The translations under genes were made by a program, and so were the position numbers. From Ruthenibacterium sp. (lineage in GTDB: Bacteria; Bacillota; Clostridia; Oscillospirales; Ruminococcaceae): a stretch of DNA of 8,236 nt. The stretch covers positions 1 to 8,236 of the forward strand of contig JAHHSK010000072.1 in the NCBI GenBank assembly GCA_020025255.1. The letters run 5' to 3'. The notes under the pieces are model-generated. The model saw only the letters and a list, made by a program, of their open reading frames with translations. It was not told where the DNA came from and did no database searches. How positions within the stretch are numbered: the stretch's first letter is position 1; each line of letters opens with the position of its first letter. Positions 1 through 7,197 of this stretch are shown piece by piece.

Positions 1-36
1 GTGCTTTTGCACACGCGCAGCCGCGAAAGCGGCAGC
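1..36. other. Two small hairpins at the window edge
   Basis: GTGC-TTTT-GCAC (1-12) forms a perfect 4-bp hairpin. Positions 17-36 form a second stem, GCxGCCGC/GCGGCxGC with one A-A (or U-U) mismatch. Read on the + strand, the second stem closes a GAAA loop, which is a GNRA-type tetraloop. Read on the - strand, both lie just downstream of the leftward promoter, at the start of that transcript's leader. No U-tract follows either hairpin, so a terminator is unlikely. They may be part of a structured 5' leader or of a small RNA continuing outside the window. The partner sequence is not visible. Confidence 0.3.
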
Positions 37-45
37 TTTGAGGTT

Positions 46-74
46 ATTATACCATATTTTCACAGATTCGGCAA
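46..74 (-). promoter_or_regulatory. Strong sigma-A-type promoter firing left, out of the window
   Basis: On the - strand there is TTGCCG (-35, 74-69), a 17-bp spacer and a perfect TATAAT (-10, 51-46). A TG dinucleotide one base upstream of the -10 gives an extended -10 element. Transcription should begin near position 39 and run off the left edge. The gene it drives is outside the window; no start codon preceded by a Shine-Dalgarno sequence is visible in the remaining 39 bases. Confidence 0.65.
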
Positions 75-229
75 TTTACCTGCGGGAATCTTCTGTTTTT
101 TGCGGCCTGGTTTTCCCAGCTGCTGTGCGGACACCTTTCCTTTCTTTCTGCGGTCCGCTCGCACTGAAGTCAGACGATTTTCCATACTGTGAAAGTCTTA
201 TTTTCTGCCAAGAATTTACAATCTGCATC

Positions 230-258
230 TTGGATTCCGACCCAAAAGATGCTATACT
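230..258 (+). promoter_or_regulatory. Sigma-A-type promoter for the LCP gene
   Basis: TTGGAT (230-235) and TATACT (253-258) are separated by 17 bp. The -10 matches consensus at five of six positions, while the -35 matches only at TTG. The predicted transcription start near 265 gives a leader of about 83 nt before the TTG start codon of the downstream gene. No operator was recognised. Confidence 0.5.
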
Positions 259-333
259 TATATACGTTTAGGCTTTTGAATACAAAAAGCATTTCATGCC
301 GTATTCTTCGCCGCTTATTTTTAATCAGGATAT

Positions 334-340
334 AAGGTGG
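334..340 (+). promoter_or_regulatory. Ribosome binding site deciding the LCP TTG start
   Basis: AAGGTGG lies 7 nt upstream of the TTG at 348-350, which is ideal spacing. No in-frame ATG follows closely enough to replace it without removing the basic N-terminus and membrane anchor, so the TTG start is favoured. Confidence 0.7.
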
Positions 341-347
341 TTTTTAT

Positions 348-1445
348 TTGAGCGTTAAAAGTAACACAAAACGTCGGCGCATCTGGCCGATCGTTGTCGC
401 CGTTCTTGCGGCGATCCTCCTTGCTGTTGTAATCAGCATATATCTGTATTGGAACGGAAAGCTCAATCTGATTCATTTTGACGATGGTTCCCGTGAAATC
501 GACACCAGCACCAGCTACGAAGTAAACAACGAAGAGCTTGACATCGGCACCCTTCCCGATGCTCCTTCCGGTGTGGAAGGGTCTATCCACACAGACAATG
601 CGGAAATTTACCAGGATGAACACATCCAGAATATTTTGCTCTTAGGTACGGACGATCGGACACGGGAATTCAGCGATAACGCCCGTGCCGACAGCATCAT
701 GGTATTGAGCCTGAACACCGAACTTCATACGATCAAGCTTGTCAGCATTGAACGCGGCATCGGGGTTCCGGTTCCCGGCCGAAATGATGACTGGATCACT
801 CATACGTTCCGTTACGGCGGCGCAAAGCTTACTCTGGATACCGTCCGTGAATGTTTCGACCTTGACATCGACCGTTATGTCCGCGTCAATTTCCATGTGT
901 TTGAGGATGCGATCAATGCAATCGGCGGCATTGATATGTCCCTGACACAGGCGGAAGCAGATTATCTGAATAAATTATCTTTCCTGTCCGGCTACCGTGA
1001 TTTCCACGCCGGAATGAATCATTTAGATGGTCTTTCTGCCTTGTCATACAGCCGTATCCGAAAAATCGACAGCGACTGGGGGCGCATCGTGCGCCAGCGC
1101 AAGGTGATCCAGGCGGCTTTGAACCAGGTGAAAAATCTCGGTCTTACGCAGCTTGATGCGCTTGCCAATACGATTCTGCCCATGGTTCAAACGAATCTTA
1201 CGAAAAGCGAAATCAATTCCCTTCTTTTTGAAATACCGGGCTTTCTTTCCAACGGAGTGGTGATCGATGATATGACTATCCCCACTTTCGAAACCTGTTG
1301 GAATTCGGTCGGCGTGGATGGACGCAAAATGATCGGCGTGGATTTTGCCGCCAATGCCCAGATCCTTCATGATTTCTTCTACAGCGAAAAAACCTCCGAG
1401 GAAATCCTTTCCCCTGCACCAGAAAGTTCTTCCGCCGCAGAATAA
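348..1445 (+). CDS. LytR-CpsA-Psr (LCP) family cell wall glycopolymer transferase
   Basis: LCP proteins move undecaprenyl-pyrophosphate-linked glycopolymers (teichoic acid, capsule or similar) onto peptidoglycan at the outer face of the membrane. The 365-residue protein has a short basic cytoplasmic tail (KRRR, 8-11) and one membrane anchor at about 13-34. An acidic linker follows, then the LCP domain from about 91 to 260. Visible family landmarks are GTDDR (100-104), RADSI (113-117), YGG (156-158), NF (181-182), the IGGID strand (192-196), SRIRK (235-239) and DSDWGR...RQ (241-250). These hold the conserved Asp and Arg residues that bind Mg and the pyrophosphate. One oddity is SIERG (133-137) where the family usually has S-I/L-P-R-D. 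The C-terminus is a Ser/Pro/Glu-rich tail. It is a single-gene unit with its own promoter and terminator, convergent with the pho operon. The family assignment is firm; which polymer it transfers cannot be told. Confidence 0.92.
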   Translation: MSVKSNTKRRRIWPIVVAVLAAILLAVVISIYLYWNGKLNLIHFDDGSREIDTSTSYEVNNEELDIGTLPDAPSGVEGSIHTDNAEIYQDEHIQNILLLGTDDRTREFSDNARADSIMVLSLNTELHTIKLVSIERGIGVPVPGRNDDWITHTFRYGGAKLTLDTVRECFDLDIDRYVRVNFHVFEDAINAIGGIDMSLTQAEADYLNKLSFLSGYRDFHAGMNHLDGLSALSYSRIRKIDSDWGRIVRQRKVIQAALNQVKNLGLTQLDALANTILPMVQTNLTKSEINSLLFEIPGFLSNGVVIDDMTIPTFETCWNSVGVDGRKMIGVDFAANAQILHDFFYSEKTSEEILSPAPESSSAAE

Positions 1446-1473
1446 CAGCTTGCCCCTGCATCGTTTTCTTTCC

Positions 1474-1510
1474 AGCCCTGCTTTGGTTTTATCCAAGGCA
1501 GGGCTTTTTT
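1474..1510 (+). terminator. Intrinsic terminator of the LCP gene
   Basis: A 13-bp stem (1474-1486 with 1493-1505, one G-U pair) closes a 6-nt loop and runs into a T-tract at 1505-1510. It begins 28 nt after the LCP stop codon. On the - strand no T-run follows the stem, so it should act only on rightward transcripts. Confidence 0.92.
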
Positions 1511-1517
1511 GTATAAG

Positions 1518-1549
1518 GAAAAGGGTGACAGCCGATACGCTGCCACCCT
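1518..1549 (-). terminator. Probable terminator of the pst-pho operon
   Basis: On the - strand an 11-bp stem (1549-1539 with 1532-1522) closes a 6-nt loop and is followed by TTTTCC. The pair 1528/1543 is a G-U wobble in the leftward RNA but an A-C mismatch in the rightward RNA, which supports function on the - strand. It lies about 108 nt beyond the phoR stop. The T-tract is short, so termination may be incomplete. Nothing else was seen between 1550 and 1657. Confidence 0.65.
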
Positions 1550-1657
1550 GACTTATCATTCTATTTTGTTTTTATTGCCGTGTGTCCCAACGAAAGCATA
1601 CACGCAAAGCGATCTATGGCTTTATTTTGAGCCAGACCACCCGATTCTGGTTTCTTT

Positions 1658-3361
1658 TCATCCCTGCTGTTTTTCGGTTTCCTGCGCAGTCGGCTCCGGC
1701 CGCTTTGTCTGCGCCGAAAACACGACCGAAACTTCTGTTCCCTTGCCTACTTCACTCTGGATCTCCACTTTTGCATGGTGGCAGGCGGCTGCATGTTTTA
1801 CGATCGAAAGCCCCAATCCGGTTCCGCCCGAATCCTTTGAATGGCTCTTATCGACACGATAAAACCGTTCAAAAATACGCGGGATGTGTTCTGCAGGTAT
1901 TCCGATTCCGGTATCCTTCACCGCAAGAACAACCTGTTCGCCCTGCTGTGCAAGCGAAATTTGCACGCTTCCGTGTTCGACATTATATTTTACCGCATTG
2001 TCGCACAGATTATATACCAGTTCAAACAGCAGTCTCGGCACACCGAGCACCGTATGATGCTGCCCGTTCAATTCAAGCGTAATATCACGGGCAGCGGCGG
2101 CGTCCTGCACCGACCGCATGGCTTCGCATGCAATATCATACAAGTCCACCGATTCCATAGGCATCTGAACCGCATCATCCATTTGTGACAAATGAATGAT
2201 ATCATCAATCAGCGAAACCAATCTGGATGCTTCTGTTCGGATACGCCCCACAAAACGATGCATATCCTCCTGCTTTACCATACCGTTTTCTATCAATTCG
2301 GCACTGCCCATAATCGATTGCAGCGGCGTTTTCAGTTCATGCGATACATTCGCAGTAAATTCGCGGCGCGTGCGTTCTGCCGTTGCCTGCTGCGTGATAT
2401 CGAACGCCAGAACCACCGTGCCGATCGTCTGCTCATCCGAAGAGATTCTGCTGAAATCGAATTGATACTCGCTTCCATCTCGTTTGCATCGGATCTCGCT
2501 GTGTCCTTCCGCATTTCCCTTTTCCAAAGCCTGACTGATATCATAACTGCGTTCGATTGTCAGAAAATCCTGCCCTACGCATTTTCCATCGGCATGAAAG
2601 ATTCGTTTTGCCGCAGGATTAATGGCAAGAATGATTCCCTGTTCATTGAGCAGAACCAACCCTTCGCTCATGCTCTGGGTAATCTGCGCAAATTCATCCT
2701 TGCGTTTTTTCAGCTCGCGCATTGCAGAAACGATCTGCTTATGCTGCCGATGAATCCGTTCCAAAAGCGGAGCCAGTTCTTCATAGGAATCATTTTCCAG
2801 CGGCTGTTCCAAATTCAGGTTCAGCAGCGGTTCGGTGATTCGGTTTGCTGATTTTTTCGCAAGCACCGCAGACAAAATAATTGCGAGAAGGATAACGACC
2901 GCAATCGGCTGGAACATCCCAATGACAAGCAGCCCTGCCGTTGCTCTGCTGACGGAAATGCGCAGCACGGTACCATCCTGAATCCTGCGCGCATAATAAA
3001 TCGTTTTTTCCATAAGGGTTGAGGAGTAGCGGGTATCTGCCCCTTCTCCCGATGCAAATGCATTTTTGATTTCGGTTCTTCCGGCATGGTTTTCCATGGT
3101 GTTTTCTTCGGCCGCACTGTCGAAAATCACATTTCCATCCTCAGCAACCCATGTAATGCGATAACGGCGGTAATCCAGATCTTCGAGATAATCCAACCCG
3201 CTTTTTTCCACGCCGGCCGCGGCCAGCGTCAGTTCATCCTTCAGCTGATTTTCCTGAATGCCTGCAAAGTAATCATAAAGGCAGGTCAGGATAATGGTGA
3301 AAGAAGCCAGCAGCACCGCCATCACCGCAATCATCGTAGAACGAAAGATTCTTTTTTTCAC
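1658..3361 (-). CDS. phoR: Phosphate-regulon sensor histidine kinase PhoR
   Basis: This membrane kinase phosphorylates the response regulator encoded just upstream when phosphate is scarce. The 567 residues read: TM helix at about 10-31, an extracytoplasmic domain of about 110 residues, TM helix at about 142-168, a HAMP-like linker, and a PAS domain at about 222-325. The kinase core follows: H-box VSHELKTP with phosphoacceptor His341, N-box NLCDNAVKYN (451-460), G1 DTGIGIP (483-489), F-box FERFYRV (497-503) and G2 GGTGLGL (512-518). All catalytic boxes are intact. The start is GTG at 3361, overlapping the phoB stop as GTGA (4 nt). A GGAGGTG site lies 5 nt upstream. It is the last gene of the operon. 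The extracytoplasmic domain resembles the Gram-positive PhoR layout rather than E. coli PhoR, which lacks a large external domain. The PhoR assignment rests on domain order plus the pst context. Confidence 0.93.
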   Translation of the reverse strand: MKKRIFRSTMIAVMAVLLASFTIILTCLYDYFAGIQENQLKDELTLAAAGVEKSGLDYLEDLDYRRYRITWVAEDGNVIFDSAAEENTMENHAGRTEIKNAFASGEGADTRYSSTLMEKTIYYARRIQDGTVLRISVSRATAGLLVIGMFQPIAVVILLAIILSAVLAKKSANRITEPLLNLNLEQPLENDSYEELAPLLERIHRQHKQIVSAMRELKKRKDEFAQITQSMSEGLVLLNEQGIILAINPAAKRIFHADGKCVGQDFLTIERSYDISQALEKGNAEGHSEIRCKRDGSEYQFDFSRISSDEQTIGTVVLAFDITQQATAERTRREFTANVSHELKTPLQSIMGSAELIENGMVKQEDMHRFVGRIRTEASRLVSLIDDIIHLSQMDDAVQMPMESVDLYDIACEAMRSVQDAAAARDITLELNGQHHTVLGVPRLLFELVYNLCDNAVKYNVEHGSVQISLAQQGEQVVLAVKDTGIGIPAEHIPRIFERFYRVDKSHSKDSGGTGLGLSIVKHAAACHHAKVEIQSEVGKGTEVSVVFSAQTKRPEPTAQETEKQQG

Positions 3362-4035
3362 GGATGCACCTCCAGACGGTATCCAACGCCCCGGATTGTC
3401 TGAATCATTCCACCGTACGCGCCGATTTTCTGCCGCAGGGTACGGATATGCATATCAACCGTGCGGGATTCCCCCACATACTCGGTTCCCCATACCTCAT
3501 CAAACAGCTGTTCGCGCGTAAAGGCAATTCCGGGATTTGATAAAAATAGCTTGAGCAATTCATACTCTTTGTATGTAAGGACGACTTTTTGATCGTCCGC
3601 CGTAACGGTATGCTCGTCCAAATTGATAATAAGCCCCTTGATTTGAAGCAGGTGCTTTACCCCCTGTGCCTGCACTCTGCGCAGAACCGCCTTTACACGG
3701 GATACCATTTCCATCATTCCAAACGGCTTGACCAAATAGTCATCGGCTCCTAAATCAAGGCTTTGCACCTTATCGTATTCGGTACCCTTGGCAGTGGCCA
3801 TGATGACCGGTATGCTGCGGGTATCCGGGAAATTTCTCAATCGCTGCAGAATCTCGACGCCATCTTCCCCCGGAAGCATCACATCCAGAATCACAAGATC
3901 GGGCTTTTCCTTTTTCATCTGATCCCACATTTCCGATCCGCTGCCAAAGCCTTTTGCCTCATATCCTGTTTGCTGTAAGGTATACAGCTCCAAAAACCGG
4001 ATGTTTTCGTCGTCCTCCACACACCATATCATCAT
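3358..4035 (-). CDS. phoB: OmpR-family phosphate response regulator PhoB/PhoP
   Basis: This DNA-binding regulator of the phosphate-starvation response is called PhoP in Bacillus and PhoB in E. coli. The 225-residue protein has an N-terminal receiver domain (about 1-120) with acidic pocket EDD (7-9), phosphoacceptor Asp51 in LDVMLPG, Thr81 and Lys103 in KPF. A winged helix-turn-helix of OmpR type follows (about 130-222): TYKEYELL (154-161), recognition helix around RTVDMHIRTLRQKIG (191-205) and wing RGVGYRL (215-221). The ATG at 4035 overlaps the phoU stop as ATGA, with AAAGGTG (4049-4043) 7 nt upstream. The next codon is also ATG, but the spacing fits the first. It is expected to activate the pstS promoter and therefore its own transcript. 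The family is certain; the phosphate role comes from its location. Confidence 0.93.
   Translation of the reverse strand: MMIWCVEDDENIRFLELYTLQQTGYEAKGFGSGSEMWDQMKKEKPDLVILDVMLPGEDGVEILQRLRNFPDTRSIPVIMATAKGTEYDKVQSLDLGADDYLVKPFGMMEMVSRVKAVLRRVQAQGVKHLLQIKGLIINLDEHTVTADDQKVVLTYKEYELLKLFLSNPGIAFTREQLFDEVWGTEYVGESRTVDMHIRTLRQKIGAYGGMIQTIRGVGYRLEVHP
3367..3373 (-). promoter_or_regulatory. Ribosome binding site for the phoR GTG start
   Basis: GGAGGTG lies inside the last codons of phoB, 5 nt before the GTG start of phoR. With the GTGA stop/start overlap, this supports the non-ATG start and coupled translation of the two-component pair. Confidence 0.75.
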
Positions 4036-4682
4036 AGAGCTTCACCTTTATGCAGCCCTGTAACAGAAAAAACAACCCATTCTGCAATATTGACTGCGTG
4101 ATCCCCCATGCGTTCAAAGTACTTTGCAATCATCAAAAGATCCAGCGCATCCTGTCCCTCTTCCGGGTTTTTGGTCAGCATTTCGATCAGCGAGGATTTC
4201 ACCTTTAAGAAGTAATCGTCCACGATATCGTCACTATCCACCACCTGCTTTGCCTGTTCCACATCCTGCTGAACAAAAGCATCCACACTGCCTGTCACCA
4301 TACGGATCGTTGCCTTCGCCATTTCATCGATCAGTGTGAAATCATAGCACATGTTGTGGTTCATCACCGTTACGATTTCACCGATATCCTCTGCCTGATC
4401 CCCGATGCGTTCCATATCGGTAATCATCTTCAGTGCAGCAGAAATATGGCGCAGATCCCCTGCCACCGGCTGCTGCTGCAAAAGCATTTTCAAGCAGAGC
4501 GTTTCAACGGAACGTTCCATCTGATCCAACTCACCGGAAAGTGCCCCGATCTGCTGAACCAGATCTATTTCTCCGGAAACCAGTGCCTTTGCCGTAAGTA
4601 CGATTGCTTTTTCGCAAATCGACCCCATATGAATCAGGCTGTGATTCAGTGTTGCCAGCTGCTCATCAAATTTGGTTCGCAT
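4032..4682 (-). CDS. phoU: Phosphate transport system regulator PhoU
   Basis: PhoU is a cytoplasmic, peripheral-membrane protein that restrains PhoR signalling and Pst uptake when phosphate is plentiful. With the ATG at 4682 the protein is 216 residues, the normal family length. It consists of two tandem three-helix bundles. Each carries a metal-cluster motif of the ExxxD type: ERIGD (91-95, followed by QAED) and ERMGD (190-194). The helix around LRHISAALKMITD in the first half is also typical. A TTG at 4685 would add one residue, but the ATG lies 8 nt from the GGGGAGG site and forms the common TGATG stop/start junction with pstB. It sits between pstB and phoB, as expected for a protein that couples transporter state to the two-component system. 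No truncation or missing motif is seen. Confidence 0.95.
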   Translation of the reverse strand: MRTKFDEQLATLNHSLIHMGSICEKAIVLTAKALVSGEIDLVQQIGALSGELDQMERSVETLCLKMLLQQQPVAGDLRHISAALKMITDMERIGDQAEDIGEIVTVMNHNMCYDFTLIDEMAKATIRMVTGSVDAFVQQDVEQAKQVVDSDDIVDDYFLKVKSSLIEMLTKNPEEGQDALDLLMIAKYFERMGDHAVNIAEWVVFSVTGLHKGEAL

Positions 4683-5437
4683 CAACCAAACCTCCCCGTA
4701 ATATAATCTTCTGTTCTCTTATCGACAGGCTGCGAGAAAAGCTTTTCCGTGTTGCCGTATTCTACAAGCTCTCCCAGCAGGAAAAATGCGGTCTGATCGG
4801 AAATGCGAACAGCCTGCTGCATATTATGCGTTACGATAATGATAGTATACTTGCTTTTCAGCTCGCTCGCAAGTTCTTCTATCTTCGAAGTTGAGATCGG
4901 GTCAAGCGCACTGGTCGGTTCATCCATGAGCAGAACATCCGGTTCCACCGCTAGGGCACGCGCAATGCACAGCCTTTGCTGCTGGCCGCCGGATAAACTA
5001 AGTGCCGATTTTTTCAATCGGTCTTTTACCTCATCCCAAATGGCGGCGCCCCGCAGGGATTTTTCCACGATTTCATCCAGCTTTGCCTTGTTGGTGGTTC
5101 CGTGCGTGCGCGGCCCGTACGCAATATTATCGTAAATGCTCATGGGAAAAGGATTCGGCTTTTGGAACACCATGCCTACCTGGCGTCGAAGCTCGTTCAC
5201 ATCGACCGCAGGGGAAAAAATATCGGTTCCCTTATAGGTCACTTGTCCTGTTATCTTTACATCCGGGATCAGATCATTCATACGATCCAGTGTTTTCAGA
5301 AATGTGGATTTTCCGCAGCCGGAAGGTCCGATCAGGGCGGTAATGCTTTTTTCCGGAATATCGATATTAACATTATGAAGGGATTGATTTGCCCCATACC
5401 ACAGGCACAGATCCCGTACCTCGATCACATTACTCAT
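4682..5437 (-). CDS. pstB: Phosphate ABC transporter ATP-binding protein PstB
   Basis: PstB is the cytoplasmic ATPase that powers high-affinity phosphate import through PstC/PstA. Its 251 residues match the family length. Motifs in order are Walker A GPSGCGKST (37-45), Q-loop Gln92 in VFQKPNPFP, signature LSGGQQQR (148-155), Walker B VLLMDEP (168-174), D-loop SALD (176-179) and switch His204. The PstB-typical ending RTEDYITGRFG is present, which separates it from other ABC ATPases. The ATG at 5437 overlaps the pstA stop as ATGA, with AAAGGAG (5450-5444) 6 nt upstream. All catalytic residues are present. Confidence 0.97.
   Translation of the reverse strand: MSNVIEVRDLCLWYGANQSLHNVNIDIPEKSITALIGPSGCGKSTFLKTLDRMNDLIPDVKITGQVTYKGTDIFSPAVDVNELRRQVGMVFQKPNPFPMSIYDNIAYGPRTHGTTNKAKLDEIVEKSLRGAAIWDEVKDRLKKSALSLSGGQQQRLCIARALAVEPDVLLMDEPTSALDPISTSKIEELASELKSKYTIIIVTHNMQQAVRISDQTAFFLLGELVEYGNTEKLFSQPVDKRTEDYITGRFG
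4691..4697 (-). promoter_or_regulatory. Ribosome binding site for phoU
   Basis: GGGGAGG, inside the end of pstB, lies 8 nt from the ATG at 4682 and 5 nt from a TTG at 4685. Codon preference and spacing favour the ATG. Confidence 0.65.
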
Positions 5438-6300
5438 TGGTTTCTCCTTTTCTTAAAGACTTTTCCCACCAGTGTGGCAGCCAGATTGATTGCCAGCGTA
5501 AGCAGCAAAAGAATTGCGGCGATCGCAAAGGCAACTTCAAATTCGCCTTCATCCTTTGCGTAATTATAAAGCGCTACGGTAAGCGTTGCACCGGCATTGC
5601 GCAATCCGCGGATGATATTCGGGTACAAAACATGGGCAAAACCGGCTGTATAAAGCAGCGCTGCGGTTTCACCTACAATTCTGCCGACCGAAAGGATGCA
5701 TCCGGTGATGATGCCATCGATGCAATCGGGCAGAACCACTGTCCGAATAACTCTCCATTTTCCGGCTCCCAGCCCGAAGGCACCTTCGCGATAACTCTGC
5801 GGAACCGTTTTCAGGCTTTCCTGCGTTGTACGCATGATCGTCGGCAGATTCATGATCACCAGTGTCAGGCTGCCCACCAGCAGACTGGTTTTCATTTTAA
5901 AAAACACACAAAAAATCATCATGCCCGCAAATCCGTAAATGATGGAAGGGATGCCGGAAAGCGTTTCGGCCGCATATTCGATCATCGACACCAGCTTTTT
6001 ATTGGAAGCATATTCCGTCAGATACACCGCCGCCCCGACTCCGATCGGAAGGGCAATGACAAGGGTGCAAAGCACAACGTAAATGGTATTCATGATATCC
6101 GGCAGAATGCCGATCGTTCCATTCAGATAACTGGGCTGTGTGCTGAGCAGCTGCCAGCTGATATGGGGAAGCCCCTTGATCAATATGTATGCAATCAAGA
6201 ACAAAACCAATGCACAGGTCAAACCGGCCGACAGCCACATCAGTGCTTTCATGCAGCCGATGCCGATTTTTTTTCTGAGAGATGTCTTACGTGTCAGCAT
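5434..6300 (-). CDS. pstA: Phosphate ABC transporter permease PstA
   Basis: PstA is one of the two membrane subunits forming the phosphate channel. The 288-residue protein has a basic N-terminus, a first membrane helix at about 22-42, and about five further helices in a binding-protein-dependent permease domain (about 70-275). The EAA loop that docks on PstB is at 172-191 (EGAFGLGAGKWR then the VVLP end). SGIPSIIYG (115-123) and VGRIVGETAAL (205-215) are PstA/PstC family signatures. The ATG at 6300 starts 2 nt after the pstC stop, with AAGGAGG (6314-6308) 7 nt upstream. It is distinguished from PstC by the N-terminal region and by its position before pstB. Confidence 0.95.
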   Translation of the reverse strand: MLTRKTSLRKKIGIGCMKALMWLSAGLTCALVLFLIAYILIKGLPHISWQLLSTQPSYLNGTIGILPDIMNTIYVVLCTLVIALPIGVGAAVYLTEYASNKKLVSMIEYAAETLSGIPSIIYGFAGMMIFCVFFKMKTSLLVGSLTLVIMNLPTIMRTTQESLKTVPQSYREGAFGLGAGKWRVIRTVVLPDCIDGIITGCILSVGRIVGETAALLYTAGFAHVLYPNIIRGLRNAGATLTVALYNYAKDEGEFEVAFAIAAILLLLTLAINLAATLVGKVFKKRRNQ

Positions 6301-6302
6301 CT

Positions 6303-7178
6303 TTATTCCTCCTTGCTTCGCTTCAGAAAAAAGTTCAGTGCCGCGTTGATCAGCATGATAAACAGGAACAAAACAAGCGCAATGGAAAACAGCGCTTCCT
6401 TCTGCAATCCTGCTGCTGCATAAGACATTTCACTGGATACCGCTGTCGTGAGAAAACGGACACTTTGGAACAGGGACGGCATATTTGCCACATTGCCAGA
6501 AACCATAACCACCGCCATAGCCTCGCCGATCGCGCGCCCCACGCCCAGCACTACGGCTGCCGCAATGCCGCTTTTGGCTGCCGGCACCGAAACCCGGAAA
6601 CAGGTTTCGATCGGGGTTGCCCCCAAAGCCAGCGATGCGTCTTCGTATTCTTTGGGCACTGCATCCAATGCCGTCATGGACACCTTGATGATCGAAGGCA
6701 GAATCATGACAGCAAGCACCAGAATGGCAGCCAGCAGACTTGCACCATCCGGCACATGGAAAATATCACGAACTGCCGGGATCAGCACCAGCATGCCAAC
6801 CAAGCCGTATACTACCGAAGGGATTCCGGCCAGCAGGCTGATAGCCGGTTCCATAATTTTTCTTATCGTGGCAGGTGCCGCCTTTGCCAAGTAAACAGCA
6901 GTCAGAAATCCAACGGGGACACCCAGCAGGATCGCCCCTGCCGTGCCATAAATACTGGTCAAAATAAACGGCAGGATGCCGTATTGAGGATTTTGGCTGG
7001 TAGGTGCCCACTTATCCCCGAACAAAAACGGAATCAATCCGATTTTCCGGATCGCCGGCAGTCCGGACAATACCAAAAACACCGTGATCAACAAAACGCA
7101 GGCAACCGTCACCAGCCCTAAAATCAGGAATATTCCATGAACCACACGTTCCACTGCTTGCTTGTGATGTTGTTTCAT
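6303..7178 (-). CDS. pstC: Phosphate ABC transporter permease PstC
   Basis: PstC pairs with PstA to form the membrane channel for phosphate. From the ATG at 7178 it is 291 residues. A long first helix (about 13-37) is followed by an extracellular stretch containing GDKWAPT...YGILP (54-70), characteristic of PstC, and then the permease domain. The EAA loop is at 178-199 (YEDASLALGAT then RVSVP), with GIPSVVYG (118-125) and GVGRAIGEAMAV (212-223) as family signatures. An in-frame GTG at 7196 would add six residues but lacks a ribosome binding site, whereas AAAGGCG sits 8 nt before the ATG. The gene is separated from pstS by a 71-nt gap holding a strong hairpin. Confidence 0.95.
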   Translation of the reverse strand: MKQHHKQAVERVVHGIFLILGLVTVACVLLITVFLVLSGLPAIRKIGLIPFLFGDKWAPTSQNPQYGILPFILTSIYGTAGAILLGVPVGFLTAVYLAKAAPATIRKIMEPAISLLAGIPSVVYGLVGMLVLIPAVRDIFHVPDGASLLAAILVLAVMILPSIIKVSMTALDAVPKEYEDASLALGATPIETCFRVSVPAAKSGIAAAVVLGVGRAIGEAMAVVMVSGNVANMPSLFQSVRFLTTAVSSEMSYAAAGLQKEALFSIALVLFLFIMLINAALNFFLKRSKEE

Positions 7179-7184
7179 AAGTCT

Positions 7185-7191
7185 CGCCTTT
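7185..7191 (-). promoter_or_regulatory. Ribosome binding site deciding the pstC ATG start
   Basis: AAAGGCG ends 6 nt before the ATG at 7178; its AAAGG core is 8 nt away. No comparable site precedes the GTG at 7196, so the shorter pstC is preferred. Confidence 0.6.
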
Positions 7192-7197
7192 CTCACG

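Larger units (their letters stand above)
1..347. other. Non-coding divergent intergenic region
   Basis: No convincing gene lies here. The open frames that cross it have low-complexity, Phe/Cys/Arg-rich translations without recognisable domains or a ribosome binding site. The region does hold a leftward promoter near 46-74, paired hairpins at 1-36 and a rightward promoter at 230-258 feeding the LCP gene. A short imperfect hairpin (GCTTTT at 272-277 with AAAAGC at 285-290) falls in the LCP gene's 5' leader. The stretch from about 75 to 229 shows nothing I can assign. Confidence 0.7.

Noticed and set aside
149..158. GCGG-T-CCGC short palindrome as an operator
   Set aside because: Only 4-bp arms, far from either promoter core; expected by chance.
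1..192. Possible end of a gene entering from the left on the + strand
   Set aside because: The translation is low-complexity and unlike any family I know, and it crosses the strong leftward promoter at 46-74.
2192..2851. A 219-codon open frame on the + strand opposite phoR
   Set aside because: Antisense to the PAS and histidine-kinase core of phoR, which is unmistakably coding; no start signals or domain.
3350..3361. Seven-A runs directly after the phoR and pstS start codons, as slippage or phase-variation sites
   Set aside because: They encode the Lys-Lys stretch normal at membrane or signal-peptide N-termini; runs of seven are common, and both frames are intact.
5389..6423. A 344-codon open frame on the + strand opposite pstA
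   Set aside because: Its translation is His/Gln/Arg-rich with no domain or ribosome binding site. It mirrors the codon bias of pstA, whose - strand product shows all permease motifs.
6282..7121. A 279-codon open frame on the + strand opposite pstC
   Set aside because: Antisense shadow of pstC; biased composition rich in Arg, His, Gln and Cys, and no recognisable family.
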